Shown piece after piece: positions 22,709 to 32,168 of a stretch of DNA of 64,000 nucleotides (positions are counted from its first letter, which is position 1; every line of letters starts with the position of its first letter). Source of the stretch: Stenotrophomonas aracearum (GTDB lineage: Bacteria; Pseudomonadota; Gammaproteobacteria; Xanthomonadales; Xanthomonadaceae); assembly GCF_031834615.1 (NCBI RefSeq), contig NZ_CP115543.1, positions 3,111,001-3,175,000 of the forward strand, given 5' to 3'. Made by a program: the position numbers and the translations under genes. The notes beneath the pieces are model-generated. The model ran no database searches, was not told the origin of the DNA, and worked only from the letters and a program-made list of their open reading frames with translations.

Positions 22709-23775
22709 CGGGCTCGGGTGATGGTCAGCACATCGTCGAGAAGCGCGGCCGCGGTGATGTCCGCGCCTGCACCGGGCCCCTGGATCAACAACGGTTGGGC
22801 GTTGTAACGGTCGCTGTGGATGGCGACGCGGTTGTCGGTCTGGGCGCCGCCGGCCAGGGGATGGTCGCGCGGGATGATGCGCAGGCCGACCGTGGCACCC
22901 TCGGCATCGAAGCCGCCGATGAAACGCAGGCAACCGCCCTGCTCGCGTGCCTGTTCCCATTGCGCGTGCAACGGCGCGTCGAGCAACGACAGCTGCTCGA
23001 TTGCAGCAGCCGTCGGCAACGCGGCCAAGGCGGCAGGCACGAGCGACGTGACCTGCACCTGCTCGGCGCGCAGCGCGATGCCGCTGGCGCGGGCCAGGAT
23101 CAGCAGCTTGCGGCGCACGTCTTCGCCGGACAGGTCCACGCGCGGATCCGGTTCGGTGTAACCCGCCGCCGCGGCCTCGCGCACCCAGTCCGAGAACGGA
23201 CGCTGGCCGTCGTAATGGTGGAACAGCCACGCCAGCGAACCGGACAGCACGCCTTCGACCCGATGGATGCGGTCGCCGCCGGCGACCAGCCCACGCAGGC
23301 TGCTCAACAGCGGCAGGCCGGCGCCCACGGTGGCGCTGTCGCCGTAATGGGCGCCGCCGCCCTGGCCGCTGTCGGTGATCGCCTGGGCGCGGGCCAGCTG
23401 TGCGCCCTGCCCCAGCTTGTTGGCGGTGACCACGTGCACGCCACGCGCCAGCCACTGTTCATGCCAGTTGGCCACGTCATCGCTGGCGGTGGCGTCGACC
23501 ACCACGTCGCCGCGCTGCAGGCCTTCGGCTTCGGCCCAGGGCTGCAGCACCGGTACGTCGCGTGCCGCGTCGTTGGCGTGCTGCAGGGCCTGCGCCGGCT
23601 GCTGCCCGCAGGCGCGTGCGGTGCGTGAGTTGGCCAGCCAGGAGAACTGCGGCAGGTCGATGCCGCGCGACTGCAGCGACTGGTAGCGCTGTACAAACGC
23701 GGTCCCCACGGTCCCGGTTCCCAGCAACGCCAGGCGGCGCGACGCCGGCCGTGCGAACGGCAGCACCGCGCTCAT
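22705..23775 (-). CDS. hom: Homoserine dehydrogenase (monofunctional)
   Basis: Reduces aspartate semialdehyde to homoserine with NAD(P)H. It is 356 residues: Rossmann motif LALLGTGTVGTAFVQRY at the N-terminus, NKLGQG and the substrate region VEGVLSGSLAWLFHHYDGQ, TEPDPRVDLSGEDVRRKLL in the catalytic domain. There is no aspartokinase or ACT domain, so it is like the dehydrogenase half of ThrA/MetL. ATG 23775 overlaps the metB stop by 4 bp. As the third gene after the SAM riboswitch, it supplies homoserine for the two genes before it. The stop TAG lies in a GTAG repeat. Confidence 0.95.
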   Translation of the reverse strand: MSAVLPFARPASRRLALLGTGTVGTAFVQRYQSLQSRGIDLPQFSWLANSRTARACGQQPAQALQHANDAARDVPVLQPWAEAEGLQRGDVVVDATASDDVANWHEQWLARGVHVVTANKLGQGAQLARAQAITDSGQGGGAHYGDSATVGAGLPLLSSLRGLVAGGDRIHRVEGVLSGSLAWLFHHYDGQRPFSDWVREAAAAGYTEPDPRVDLSGEDVRRKLLILARASGIALRAEQVQVTSLVPAALAALPTAAAIEQLSLLDAPLHAQWEQAREQGGCLRFIGGFDAEGATVGLRIIPRDHPLAGGAQTDNRVAIHSDRYNAQPLLIQGPGAGADITAAALLDDVLTITRAR

Positions 23776-25016
23776 GCATCCACCCGTTTGCGTTCGGCCA
23801 GCTGCACCTGGCGGTCGATCACCGCCTGGGCACGTTCCAGCCCGGCCTGCAGGTCGGCCACCAGGTCTTCGGAGGCTTCGATGCCCACCGACAGGCGCAG
23901 CAGCCCTTCGCTGATGCCGGCATGCGCGCGCGCTTCGGCGGTCATGGCTGCATGGGTCATGGTGGCCGGGTGCGCGACCAGGCTTTCCACGCCGCCCAGC
24001 GACTCGGCCAGGGTGAAGCAGCGCAGTCCGTCGACAAAGGCACGTACCGCCGCGTGCGGGTCGTCGCCGGGGCACGAGGCCAGTTCGAACGACAGCATCG
24101 CGCCGAAACCGCTCTGCTGGCGCGCGGCGATCGCATGGCCCGGGTGGTCGGCCAGTCCCGGGTAATAGACCTGCGCGACGGCGTCACTGGCCGCCAGCAG
24201 CTGCACGATGTCGGCAGTGTTCTCCTGGTGCGCGCGCAGGCGCGCGCCCAGCGTGCGCAGGCCGCGCAGGGTCAGGAACGCGTCGAACGGCGAACCGGTC
24301 AGGCCGAGCGCATTGGCCCACCACACCAACTGCTCGTGCAACGCCGGGTCACGCGCGATCACCGCGCCCCCCACTACGTCGCTGTGGCCGTTGATGTACT
24401 TGGTGGTGGAGTGCAGCACCACGTCGGCGCCGAAGGCAATCGGCTGCTGCAGCGCCGGCGAGAGGAAGGTGTTGTCGACCACCACCTTGGCGCCCGCGCG
24501 GTGCGCGGCGTCGATCACGAAGCGCAGGTCGGTGATGCGCAGCAGCGGGTTGGACGGGGTTTCCACCAGCACCAGGGTCGGCGACTGCGCCAGCGCCTCG
24601 GCCAGCGAACGCGGATCGGTCAGGTCGGCGGTGACCAGGGTGAAGTGGCCCTTCTTCGCCAGTGCGTTGAACAGGCGCCAGCTGCCGCCGTAGGCGTCGT
24701 GCGGCACCACCAGGGTATCGCCCGGCTGCAGCAGCGCATTGAGCACCAGGTTGATCGCGCCCATGCCGGTGGAGGTGATGACGCCGCCGGCGCCGCCTTC
24801 CAGTTCGGCCAGCGCTTCGCCGAGCAGGTCGCGGGTGGGGTTGCCGCTGCGCGTGTAGTCGTACTGGCGCTTGTTGCCGAAGCCGTCGAAGCTGAAATTC
24901 GACGACAGCACGATCGGCGGGGTCACCGCCCCGTGCGCGGTATCGCGGTCGATCCCGGCGCGCACGGCGGCGGTGACACGGCTACAGGACGGTTCGGAAC
25001 CGGCGGACTGGCTCAT
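23772..25016 (-). CDS. metB: Cystathionine gamma-synthase / O-acylhomoserine sulfhydrylase
   Basis: A 414-residue PLP enzyme of the Cys/Met metabolism family. It joins O-acyl-homoserine with cysteine (or sulfide). The PLP lysine is in HSTTKYINGHSDV; other family marks are YDYTRSGNPTRDLL, ITSTGMGAINLVL and ETPSNPLLRITDL. Lengths and motifs cannot separate cystathionine gamma-synthase from the sulfhydrylase with certainty; metB is preferred because of the operon with a homoserine acyltransferase. ATGA overlaps couple it to metX before and hom after. Confidence 0.92.
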   Translation of the reverse strand: MSQSAGSEPSCSRVTAAVRAGIDRDTAHGAVTPPIVLSSNFSFDGFGNKRQYDYTRSGNPTRDLLGEALAELEGGAGGVITSTGMGAINLVLNALLQPGDTLVVPHDAYGGSWRLFNALAKKGHFTLVTADLTDPRSLAEALAQSPTLVLVETPSNPLLRITDLRFVIDAAHRAGAKVVVDNTFLSPALQQPIAFGADVVLHSTTKYINGHSDVVGGAVIARDPALHEQLVWWANALGLTGSPFDAFLTLRGLRTLGARLRAHQENTADIVQLLAASDAVAQVYYPGLADHPGHAIAARQQSGFGAMLSFELASCPGDDPHAAVRAFVDGLRCFTLAESLGGVESLVAHPATMTHAAMTAEARAHAGISEGLLRLSVGIEASEDLVADLQAGLERAQAVIDRQVQLAERKRVDA

Positions 25017-26041
25017 GCGTTTTCTCCCGGGGTACGAAATGCAGTGGCGAGGATCGCGTCGATGCGATCGGTTTCTTTGAGGAAGGCGTCGTGGCCATAC
25101 GGCGAGCGCAGTACGCGCAGGCTGCCGCGCGGGCCCAGTCCCTCGACCAGGCCGACCAGGTCGGCCAGCGGCACCAGGCGGTCGCCCTCCACGGCGACCA
25201 CCACGGTCGGCACGCCGATCGCGGCGGGGTCGACGCGGTGCAGGTCGATGGACTCGGACAGGCGCAGGTAGGCCTCCACCGGCGTGCGCGCGACGTACTG
25301 CGCACCGGCGGCGTCCAGGTAATCTTCGGCAGCCACGCGCACCCGGCCATTGACCACTTCCGGCGGCGCGTCGAAGCGCTCACCGAACTCTTCCGGGGTG
25401 CGGTAGCTGAGCATGGCGAACTGCCGCGCCAGCGCGAGGCCATGGTGCTCGGCGCACTGCAGCTGACCGAGGGCAACCGCGCGACGCTGCAGCGCGCGCC
25501 AGGCGGCGGCATACGGATGCGGGCGGTGCGCGCCGCTCACCGCGACCAGGCGGGCCAGGCGCTGCGGGTGGCGCACCGCGAACTGCTGCCCCACCAGCGC
25601 ACCGTAGGAATAGCCGACGAAGCTCTGCAGCCGGGCAATGCCAAGATGATCCAGCAACAACGCCAGCGCGTCGGCCTGGTCGGCAGTGTCGATCGGCAGG
25701 TCGAGCGCACCGTCGGCGCCGATGAAGTCGAAGGCCAGCACCTGGCGCACGGCCGGATCCAGCGTGCGGCCCGCCGCGACCAGGCCTTCGGCCCAGCCCT
25801 TCTCGGGGAACTCGGCATTGGCGGCCACGTGGCGATGCGCGGAGATGCCACCGGCCAGCACCACCACCGGCGCGCCGGCGCGGCCGACCAGTTCGTAGCG
25901 CAGGCGCACCGGACGTGCACCGCCGTGGCGCATCGACAGCACCGCGGCGATCTCGCCGCGCACGGCGCTGCGCCCGGCATCGACCGGAATGCTCAGGGGG
26001 GCGAAGGATTCGGTGGCAACAGCAGCGGTGGCGAAACTCAT
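25013..26041 (-). CDS. metX: Homoserine O-acyltransferase, MetX family
   Basis: Activates homoserine with acetyl- or succinyl-CoA, the committed step of methionine synthesis. It is a 342-residue alpha/beta-hydrolase fold: LAGGISAHRHVAANAE (oxyanion region), nucleophile Ser in GYSYGALVGQQFA, Asp in VAVEGDRLVPLAD, His in YGHDAFLKETD. GYSYG replaces the more usual GGSMGG, as in the xanthomonad MetX group reported to prefer succinyl-CoA (family knowledge, not provable here). ATG 26041; no strong ribosome-binding site. It is preceded by a SAM-I riboswitch and opens the metX–metB–hom operon. Confidence 0.92.
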   Translation of the reverse strand: MSFATAAVATESFAPLSIPVDAGRSAVRGEIAAVLSMRHGGARPVRLRYELVGRAGAPVVVLAGGISAHRHVAANAEFPEKGWAEGLVAAGRTLDPAVRQVLAFDFIGADGALDLPIDTADQADALALLLDHLGIARLQSFVGYSYGALVGQQFAVRHPQRLARLVAVSGAHRPHPYAAAWRALQRRAVALGQLQCAEHHGLALARQFAMLSYRTPEEFGERFDAPPEVVNGRVRVAAEDYLDAAGAQYVARTPVEAYLRLSESIDLHRVDPAAIGVPTVVVAVEGDRLVPLADLVGLVEGLGPRGSLRVLRSPYGHDAFLKETDRIDAILATAFRTPGENA

Positions 26042-26121
26042 GGCGGTATCCCGAGGAGGAAAACGGCCATCGAGCTTTCGCGGAGCTCGCGTTCGAAGCG
26101 CACGGTGCGTGCACGGTTCGA

Positions 26122-26237
26122 ACCATCTTTCGGTGGACGCCACGGTCCCCGCAGGATTTGGCACCTACGCAGGTCGCTTGCGCGCCTGCGGGCTGCCCCG
26201 GCTTCAAAGGGCCTGTCCCTCTGCCGGTCTCGATGGT
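26122..26237 (-). ncRNA. SAM-I (S-box) riboswitch
   Basis: Read on the minus strand, the leader contains the S-box core: GAGGGACAGGCCC, then GAAGCCGGGGCA, a variable P3 hairpin (GCAGGCGC/GCGACCTGC), and GGTGCCAAATCCTGC, with the closing stem P1 formed by ACCATC (26237–26232) and GATGGT (26127–26122). These match the conserved SAM-I aptamer. Downstream, CGAGCT–N7–AGCTCG followed by a short T-rich stretch (about 26083–26055) may be the switchable terminator, with its U-run weak. It should turn off metX–metB–hom when SAM is high. Confidence 0.93.
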
Positions 26238-26243
26238 GGAGCC

Positions 26244-26272
26244 ACGATGCCAGCCCTTTCGGCCGATGTCAA
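26244..26272 (-). promoter_or_regulatory. Probable promoter of the metX operon
   Basis: Perfect −35 TTGACA (26272–26267), 17-bp spacer, weak −10 CATCGT (26249–26244), placing the start of transcription just ahead of the riboswitch P1 strand. Confidence 0.55.
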
Positions 26273-26344
26273 TCCTTTCATCCGCATGAAGCGATATTGC
26301 ATTTCCTCATGTAGAGTCCGCCGACCTTTCCGTGAAGATCGAAC

Positions 26345-27235
26345 ATGCGCCGGATCCTGCTGCTGCCGCTGCTGTTGTGCCCGCTGGTGACCGTTGCAGC
26401 CGGCGCCAGCCCGGCGGCCAGCTGGCGCACGGGTTGGGGCCTGGTGCCCACGGCCGATGCGACGGCGCAGGGAACGGTAGCCGGCCCGGTGGCCTCGCTG
26501 ACGCTGGAGGGCGGCGCCCCGCAGTGGCAGGCCCGGGTCGAAAACCACCTGGCCGGCCCGGTCCAGGTGGCCCTGCGCCCGGGCGCCGGTGCCCCCGCGC
26601 TGCCCGGCCTGCCCCTGCAGACCGTGCTGCCAAGCTCGGCCAACAGGGTGGTGGCCCGGCTGCAGCTGCCTCCGGACGCCCAGCGGCTGGACCTGCTGCT
26701 CGACGCCGTGCCCGGCGACCCGTCCGCACGGCCGCAGGACGTGGCCTACCGGTTGCCGTTCGATGCCAGGCGCTTTCAGGTCACCCAGGCGCCGCAGGGC
26801 CGTTTCAGCCATGGCGACGCCGAAAACCGCGACGCGGTGGACTTCGCCCTGCCCGAAGGCACGCCGGTACTGGCCGCCCGCGCCGGCAAGGTGATGCAGG
26901 TCCAGGGCAATTTCAGCGGCAACGGCCAGGACCCGCTGCGCGACCGTGAGCGCGCCAACTTCATCCGGATCCTGCACGAAGACGGCAGCATGGCGGTGTA
27001 CGCCCACCTGCGCGAGAACGGGGTGCTGGTGCGCAGCGGCCAGCGGGTGGAGGCCGGCCAGCGCATCGGCGTGTCCGGCAACACCGGCTTCAGTACCGCC
27101 CCGCACCTGCATTTCGTGGTCCAGGCCAATGTCGGCATGCAGCTGCGCTCGATCCCGGCCCGGATCGTGGCCCCACAGGGCGAGCTGCACTTCGCCCGTG
27201 AACAGGGCGATGCCGGCCAGGCGGCCACGCCCTGA
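26345..27235 (+). CDS. Secreted M23-family (LytM) metallopeptidase
   Basis: A 296-residue exported protein with signal peptide (ILLLPLLLCPLVTVAAGA). An N-terminal beta-rich domain of about 135 residues precedes the M23 domain: first Zn ligand region FSHGDAENRDAVDFALPEG, then YAHLRENGVLVRSGQRVEAG, GVSGNTGFSTAPHLHFVV with the HxH motif. All expected catalytic and zinc residues seem present, so it is likely an active cell-wall endopeptidase rather than a NlpD/EnvC-type activator. It is divergent from the met operon and 75 bp before prfC. Confidence 0.9.
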   Translation: MRRILLLPLLLCPLVTVAAGASPAASWRTGWGLVPTADATAQGTVAGPVASLTLEGGAPQWQARVENHLAGPVQVALRPGAGAPALPGLPLQTVLPSSANRVVARLQLPPDAQRLDLLLDAVPGDPSARPQDVAYRLPFDARRFQVTQAPQGRFSHGDAENRDAVDFALPEGTPVLAARAGKVMQVQGNFSGNGQDPLRDRERANFIRILHEDGSMAVYAHLRENGVLVRSGQRVEAGQRIGVSGNTGFSTAPHLHFVVQANVGMQLRSIPARIVAPQGELHFAREQGDAGQAATP

Positions 27236-27310
27236 CCCGCCGAGGCGGGCAGCCCGGTATACTGATGGGCTTGTCTCTTTGAATAGCGCCCCGGGCGGGC
27301 GCGTGCCGCC

Positions 27311-28915
27311 ATGTCCGAAGTCGCCACCGAAGCTGCGCGCCGCCGCACCTTTGCCATCATCTCCCACCCTGACGCCGGCAAGACCACGCTGACCGAAAAG
27401 CTGCTGCTGTTCGGCGGTGCGATCCAGATGGCCGGCTCGGTGAAGGGCCGCAAGGCCGCCCGCCACGCCACCTCCGACTGGATGGCGCTGGAAAAGGAAC
27501 GCGGCATCTCGGTCACCTCGTCGGTGATGCAGTTCCCGTACGAAGGCAAGATCGTCAACCTGCTCGACACCCCCGGCCACGCCGACTTCGGCGAGGACAC
27601 CTACCGCGTGCTGACCGCGGTGGACTCGGCGCTGATGGTGATCGACGTGGCCAAGGGCGTGGAAGAGCGCACCATCAAGCTGATGGAAGTGTGCCGCCTG
27701 CGCGACACCCCGATCATGACCTTCATCAACAAGCTCGACCGCGAAGGCAAGGAGCCGATCGACCTGCTCGACGAGGTGGAAAGCGTGCTCGGCATCCAGT
27801 GTGCGCCGGTGACCTGGCCGATCGGCATGGGCCAGCGCCTGAAGGGCGTGGTGCACCTGATCTCCGGCGAAGTGCACCTGTACGAGCAGGGCCGCAACTT
27901 CACCCGACAGGACTCGACCATCTTCCCGTCGATCGACTCGCCGGGGCTGGCCGAGAAGATCGGCGAGCGCATGCTGGCCGACCTGCGCGACGAACTGGAA
28001 CTGGTGCAGGGCGCCAGCCATCCGTTCGACCTGGAGGCCTACCGCGCCGGCAAGCAGACCCCGGTGTTCTTCGGCTCGGGCGTGAACAACTTCGGCGTGC
28101 AGCCGCTGCTGGACTTCTTCGTCGAGCACGCGCCGCCGCCGCAGCCGCGCGAAACCACCGGGCGGGTGATCGCGCCGCAGGAAAACAAGCTGACCGGCTT
28201 CGTGTTCAAGATCCAGGCCAACATGGACCCGCAGCACCGCGACCGCGTGGCCTTCATGCGGGTCTGCTCGGGCCGTTTCACCGCCGGCATGAAGACCTTC
28301 CACGTGCGCAGCGGCAAGGACATGAAGCTGGCCAATGCGCTGACCTTCATGGCCAGCGACCGTGAGATCGCGGCCGAAGCGTGGCCGGGCGATGTGATCG
28401 GCATCCACAACCACGGCACCATCTCCATCGGCGACACCTTCACCGAAGGCGAAGCGGTGAGCTTCACCGGCATTCCGAACTTCGCGCCGGAGCTGTTCCG
28501 CCGCGCGCGCCTGCGCGACCCGCTCAAGCTCAAGCAGCTGCAGAAGGGCCTGGCCCAGCTGTCCGAGGAAGGCGCCACCCAGTTCTTCCGCCCGCTGATG
28601 AGCAACGACCTGATCCTGGGCGCGGTCGGCGTGCTGCAGTTCGACGTGGCGGCGTACCGGCTCAAGGACGAGTACGGCGTGGAAGCGGTGTTCGAGCCGG
28701 TCAGCGTGACCACGGCGCGCTGGGTGACCTGCAGCAACGAGAAGAAGCTGGAAGAGTTCCGCGAGAAGAACGCGAACAACCTCAGCATCGACGCGGCCGG
28801 CCACCTGGTCTACCTGGCCCCGACCCGGGTCAACCTGCAGCTGGCCCAGGAGCGCGCGCCGGACGTGCGCTTCGCCGCCACCCGCGAGGCGGCGCACAGC
28901 ATTTCGGTCGGCTGA
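27311..28915 (+). CDS. prfC: Peptide chain release factor 3
   Basis: GTPase that recycles RF1/RF2 from the ribosome after peptide release. It is 534 residues, the usual length. G1 [16 protein letters not shown]2 region [13 protein letters not shown]3 [15 protein letters not shown] and G4 NKLDREGK are all intact, followed by the EF-Tu-like and RF3 C-terminal domains. A TATACT box at 27258–27263 may be its −10. Confidence 0.97.
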   Translation: MSEVATEAARRRTFAIISHPDAGKTTLTEKLLLFGGAIQMAGSVKGRKAARHATSDWMALEKERGISVTSSVMQFPYEGKIVNLLDTPGHADFGEDTYRVLTAVDSALMVIDVAKGVEERTIKLMEVCRLRDTPIMTFINKLDREGKEPIDLLDEVESVLGIQCAPVTWPIGMGQRLKGVVHLISGEVHLYEQGRNFTRQDSTIFPSIDSPGLAEKIGERMLADLRDELELVQGASHPFDLEAYRAGKQTPVFFGSGVNNFGVQPLLDFFVEHAPPPQPRETTGRVIAPQENKLTGFVFKIQANMDPQHRDRVAFMRVCSGRFTAGMKTFHVRSGKDMKLANALTFMASDREIAAEAWPGDVIGIHNHGTISIGDTFTEGEAVSFTGIPNFAPELFRRARLRDPLKLKQLQKGLAQLSEEGATQFFRPLMSNDLILGAVGVLQFDVAAYRLKDEYGVEAVFEPVSVTTARWVTCSNEKKLEEFREKNANNLSIDAAGHLVYLAPTRVNLQLAQERAPDVRFAATREAAHSISVG

Positions 28916-29009
28916 CCGGGTGCACCGGCGGTGGCGCGTGCACGCGCGCGCCATCGCGGCGATGATAGGGGGGGAGCGGGCTCCCCCACCCCGCGCGACG
29001 ATCATCGCC

Positions 29010-29642
29010 ATGACCTCTGTTGCTTCCGTACGTGAAGAAATCGCCAGCGCCCTGACCCACGGGCTCGGCGCCGTTGCCGCGCTGGCCGGCAGCGCGGTCC
29101 TGATTACCCTGGCGGCCATCTATGGCGACGCCTGGCAGCTGGCCAGCGCCATCGTGTTCGGGGTGGCGCTGCTGCTGCTCTATACGGCTTCCACGCTGTA
29201 CCACGCCATCCAGCACCCGGTCGCCAAGGGCCGGCTGAAGGTGTTCGACCACTGCGCGATCTACCTGCTGATCGCCGGCACCTACACCCCGTTCACCCTG
29301 ATTGGACTGCGCGGTCCGTGGGGCTGGGGATTGTTCGCCGCGATCTGGGCGCTGGCCCTGTTCGGGGTGGTGTTCAAGCTGTTCTACACCGGCCGCTTCA
29401 AGCTGCTCTCGACGATCATCTATATCGCGATGGGCTGGATGGTGATCGTGGCGATCAAGCCGATGTGGTCATCGATCGACGGCTGGACGCTGGGCTGGCT
29501 GTTCGCCGGCGGGCTGTCGTACACGCTGGGCACCTACTTCTACCACCGCGAGTCGATCCCGTATTCGCACGCGATCTGGCACTTGTTCGTCATCGGCGGC
29601 TCTGTCTGCCACTTCGTAGCGGTGACGGCACAGGTGCTGTAA
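29010..29642 (+). CDS. Hemolysin III family (TrhA/YqfA-type) membrane protein
   Basis: A 210-residue, seven-helix membrane protein of the HlyIII/PAQR superfamily. Marks of the family: EEIASALTHGLGA at the start, LYTASTLYHA, FDHCAIYLLIAGTYTPF and SIPYSHAIWHLFVIGGS, with conserved His/Asp residues that could bind metal. In E. coli such proteins affect membrane energetics and lipid homeostasis; true haemolysin activity is doubtful. ATG 29010 was chosen because family similarity begins there. Confidence 0.93.
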   Translation: MTSVASVREEIASALTHGLGAVAALAGSAVLITLAAIYGDAWQLASAIVFGVALLLLYTASTLYHAIQHPVAKGRLKVFDHCAIYLLIAGTYTPFTLIGLRGPWGWGLFAAIWALALFGVVFKLFYTGRFKLLSTIIYIAMGWMVIVAIKPMWSSIDGWTLGWLFAGGLSYTLGTYFYHRESIPYSHAIWHLFVIGGSVCHFVAVTAQVL

Positions 29643-29711
29643 CGGCTACGCTGACACGACGCTTACGTCTGCTTCGCGTTGTGTGCACGATGGGCGGGCA
29701 ACCATGCGGGG

Positions 29712-31691
29712 GTGAATACTGAATCCGCTCAGGTTACGCCTCCCCCTTCCCGCCCGCGCTGGCGCCTGCGTCGCCCCGGTAAACGCGGGCAACGCTGGCT
29801 GGCCATCCTGGTATTCCTGTTCGCGCTGATCCTGCTGATCATCGCGTTGTGGGACTGGAACTGGTTCAAGGGACCGGTCGAGCGCGCGGTGCAGGCCAAG
29901 ACCGGGCGCGAGTTCCATATCGGCGGCAATCTTGATGTGGACCTGGGGCGCACGCTGACGGTGCGCGCCGATGGGCTGACCTTCGCCAATGCGGAGTGGT
30001 CGAAAACCCCGCGCATGGCCAGCGCCGACCGCGCCGAGATCGATCTGCGTGCGTGGCCGCTGCTGCGTGGCCAGGTCCGTATTCCGGAAATCCGCCTGAC
30101 CCGTCCGGACCTGTTGCTGGAAACGGCGCCGGGCAAGGACCAGCCCGGCAACTGGGATTTCCTGGGCCCGAGCGACGGTGAGCCGCCGGTGCTGCAGCGG
30201 CTGCTGGTTGATGACGGTCGTCTCAAGTTCCTGGACGCGGCAGGGAAGACCGACATCCTGGTGTCGCTCAACAGTGGCAAGCCGCGCACGGCAGACGGCG
30301 CCCCGCCGTTGCTGGTCAATGGCAAGGGCCGCTGGCAGGGCAATCCGTTCACGCTGGATGGCAACACGGAGTCGCCGCTGGAACTGACCAACAGCGACCA
30401 TCCGTTCCGGATTCATCTGGACGGACGCGCGGGTGCGACCCGCGCAATCGCCAGTGGCACGCTGACCAATCCGTTCGCGCTGCGCACCTTCGACCTGGAT
30501 TTCGCGCTCAGCGGCCAGGACATGGAGGACCTGTACCCGCTGATCGGGCTGGCCATTCCCTCCACGCCGCCGTATCGGCTCAAGGGGCGCCTGAAGCGCA
30601 ACAACGATACGTGGCGTTACGAGAACTTCACCGGCGTGGCCGGTGACAGCGACCTGGGCGGCACGGCGCAGATCGAGGTTGGCGGTGAACGCCCGTTCCT
30701 CAAGGCGGACCTGGTATCCAAGCGGCTGGACTTCGACGACCTTGCCGGCTTCGTCGGCGCGCCGCCGAAAACCGGCGCGGGCGAATCGGCCAACGCCGAA
30801 CAGAAGGCGGAGGCTGCGGCGCTTGCGGCAAAGCCCACGGTGCTTCCGGATACGCCCTACGACCTGAGCAAGCTGCGCGCGATGGATGCGGACGTGAAGT
30901 GGAAGGCGCAGCGGATCAACGCGCCAAAACTGCCGTTGGATGACATGGACGCGCACCTGAAGCTGGACGACGGACTGCTGCGCCTGGAGCCGCTGAATTT
31001 CGGCGTGGCGGGCGGCGACATCCGCAGCACGATCCGGATGGACGCGCGCAAGCCGACCATTTCTACGCAGCTGAAGGCGAGCATCCGCAAGGTGCAGCTG
31101 GGTGGATTGTTCCCCGACGCGAAGCTGGCCGAGCAGGCGTCGGGCGGGATCAGCGGTGAAATCGATCTTGCCGGCACCGGCAATTCGATCGCGGCGATGC
31201 TGGGCAGTTCGGACGGCAAGGTGGCGGTGGGCATGGGCCGCGGCCATATCGGCAACCTGATCATGGAGCTTGCGGGTCTGGACGTGGCGGAGTCGCTGAA
31301 GTTCCTGTTTACCGGCGACAGGCAGATCCCGCTGCGCTGCGCCTGGGGCGACTTCGGCGTGCAGCGCGGTTTGATGACCTCGCAGCAGATTGCATTCGAC
31401 ACCACGGACACGCTGGTACTGGGCGAAGGCACCATCGACCTCAAGCAGGAAAAACTCGACCTGCTGCTGCGTCCGCGCCCGAAGGACATCAGCATCCTGG
31501 CGCTGCGCTCGCCACTGCGCATTGGCGGCACCTTCAAGGACCCGTCGTTCCGCCCGGACTTCAAGGCCCTCGGCATCCGCGGCGCGATCGCGCTGACGCT
31601 GGGCAGCATCGCCCCGCCAGCGGCATTGCTGGCCACCATTGAAACCGGCCCGGGCGAAGATTCGAATTGTGGTGGGCGGTACGCGAAGTAG
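29712..31691 (+). CDS. AsmA-family envelope protein
   Basis: About 659 residues. A short basic cytoplasmic N-terminus is followed by one membrane helix (LAILVFLFALILLIIALW) and a large periplasmic beta-rich region; the N-terminal block with GREFHIGGNLDVDLGRTLTV and the C-terminal AsmA_2-like region with GGISGEIDLAGTGNSIAAML, then GVQRGLMTSQQIAFDTTD, are typical. Relatives bridge the envelope and take part in phospholipid transport. The start is uncertain: GTG 29712 is given, GTG 29679 is possible. The stop TAG is the tail of a GTAG repeat head. The call of the family is firmer than any specific role. Confidence 0.88.
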   Translation: MNTESAQVTPPPSRPRWRLRRPGKRGQRWLAILVFLFALILLIIALWDWNWFKGPVERAVQAKTGREFHIGGNLDVDLGRTLTVRADGLTFANAEWSKTPRMASADRAEIDLRAWPLLRGQVRIPEIRLTRPDLLLETAPGKDQPGNWDFLGPSDGEPPVLQRLLVDDGRLKFLDAAGKTDILVSLNSGKPRTADGAPPLLVNGKGRWQGNPFTLDGNTESPLELTNSDHPFRIHLDGRAGATRAIASGTLTNPFALRTFDLDFALSGQDMEDLYPLIGLAIPSTPPYRLKGRLKRNNDTWRYENFTGVAGDSDLGGTAQIEVGGERPFLKADLVSKRLDFDDLAGFVGAPPKTGAGESANAEQKAEAAALAAKPTVLPDTPYDLSKLRAMDADVKWKAQRINAPKLPLDDMDAHLKLDDGLLRLEPLNFGVAGGDIRSTIRMDARKPTISTQLKASIRKVQLGGLFPDAKLAEQASGGISGEIDLAGTGNSIAAMLGSSDGKVAVGMGRGHIGNLIMELAGLDVAESLKFLFTGDRQIPLRCAWGDFGVQRGLMTSQQIAFDTTDTLVLGEGTIDLKQEKLDLLLRPRPKDISILALRSPLRIGGTFKDPSFRPDFKALGIRGAIALTLGSIAPPAALLATIETGPGEDSNCGGRYAK

Positions 31692-31711
31692 CGCCGGGCT
31701 CTGCCCGGCTG
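31688..31711 (+). repeat. SMAG element overlapping the AsmA-gene stop codon
   Basis: GTAGCGCCGGGC–TCT–GCCCGGCTGC; the TAG of GTAG is the stop of the AsmA-like gene. It is followed 20 bp later by another GTAG unit that opens the composite repeat. Confidence 0.8.
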
Positions 31712-31730
31712 CGACGTGGATGCAATCTTG

Positions 31731-32137
31731 GTAGAGCCGGGCCCTGCCCGGCTGCTGTTGGATTCAGGCGAACAGCCGTGGGTTGCGAGGTGTCCCTGGT
31801 CAGGGCCGTCGGGCGCGGGTTTGTGGGGGACGCTGCAAGTACGTCCATGTAAGCTCATCGCCGCATCCATGCGGCTCGTGCCCCCTCAAACCCACCCCCG
31901 CCGACCCTCCGATAGTTGGCAGGTGGCCACAGGAAACCCCACTACACCGACGGACCACCCGCGTAGGGATATGCCATGCGTGTCTGATTTCCACACCGCA
32001 CACGACCCTGTATGGGGGCGGCCGCCGGGTAGCCCCCGGAGGGACGCTAGAAAACATGGATGTTTTCTAGCAGCCTACATGGACGTATTCACGGCGTGTC
32101 CCGGAGCGGGGCTGCCCGGCGGCCGCCCCTGCACGTA
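31731..32137 (+). repeat. Composite long repeat, copy 1 (inverted relative to 44293–44678)
   Basis: About 407 bp that recurs in inverted orientation 12 kb away. In order it has a GTAG unit, a segment with TTCAGGCGAACAG, a module ending in a CGCATCCATGCG hairpin and CCCCTCAAACCCACCC, a variable middle (31915–31990), then a near-identical ~145-bp module with the perfect hairpin GCTAGAAAACAT–CC–ATGTTTTCTAGC (32048–32073) and CCTACATGGACGTATTCACG. It fills the whole gap between the AsmA-like and CBS genes; no believable gene is seen in it. Confidence 0.85.
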
Positions 32138-32168
32138 AAAACAGAGACGCTGCTCTACGCGCAAAAAC

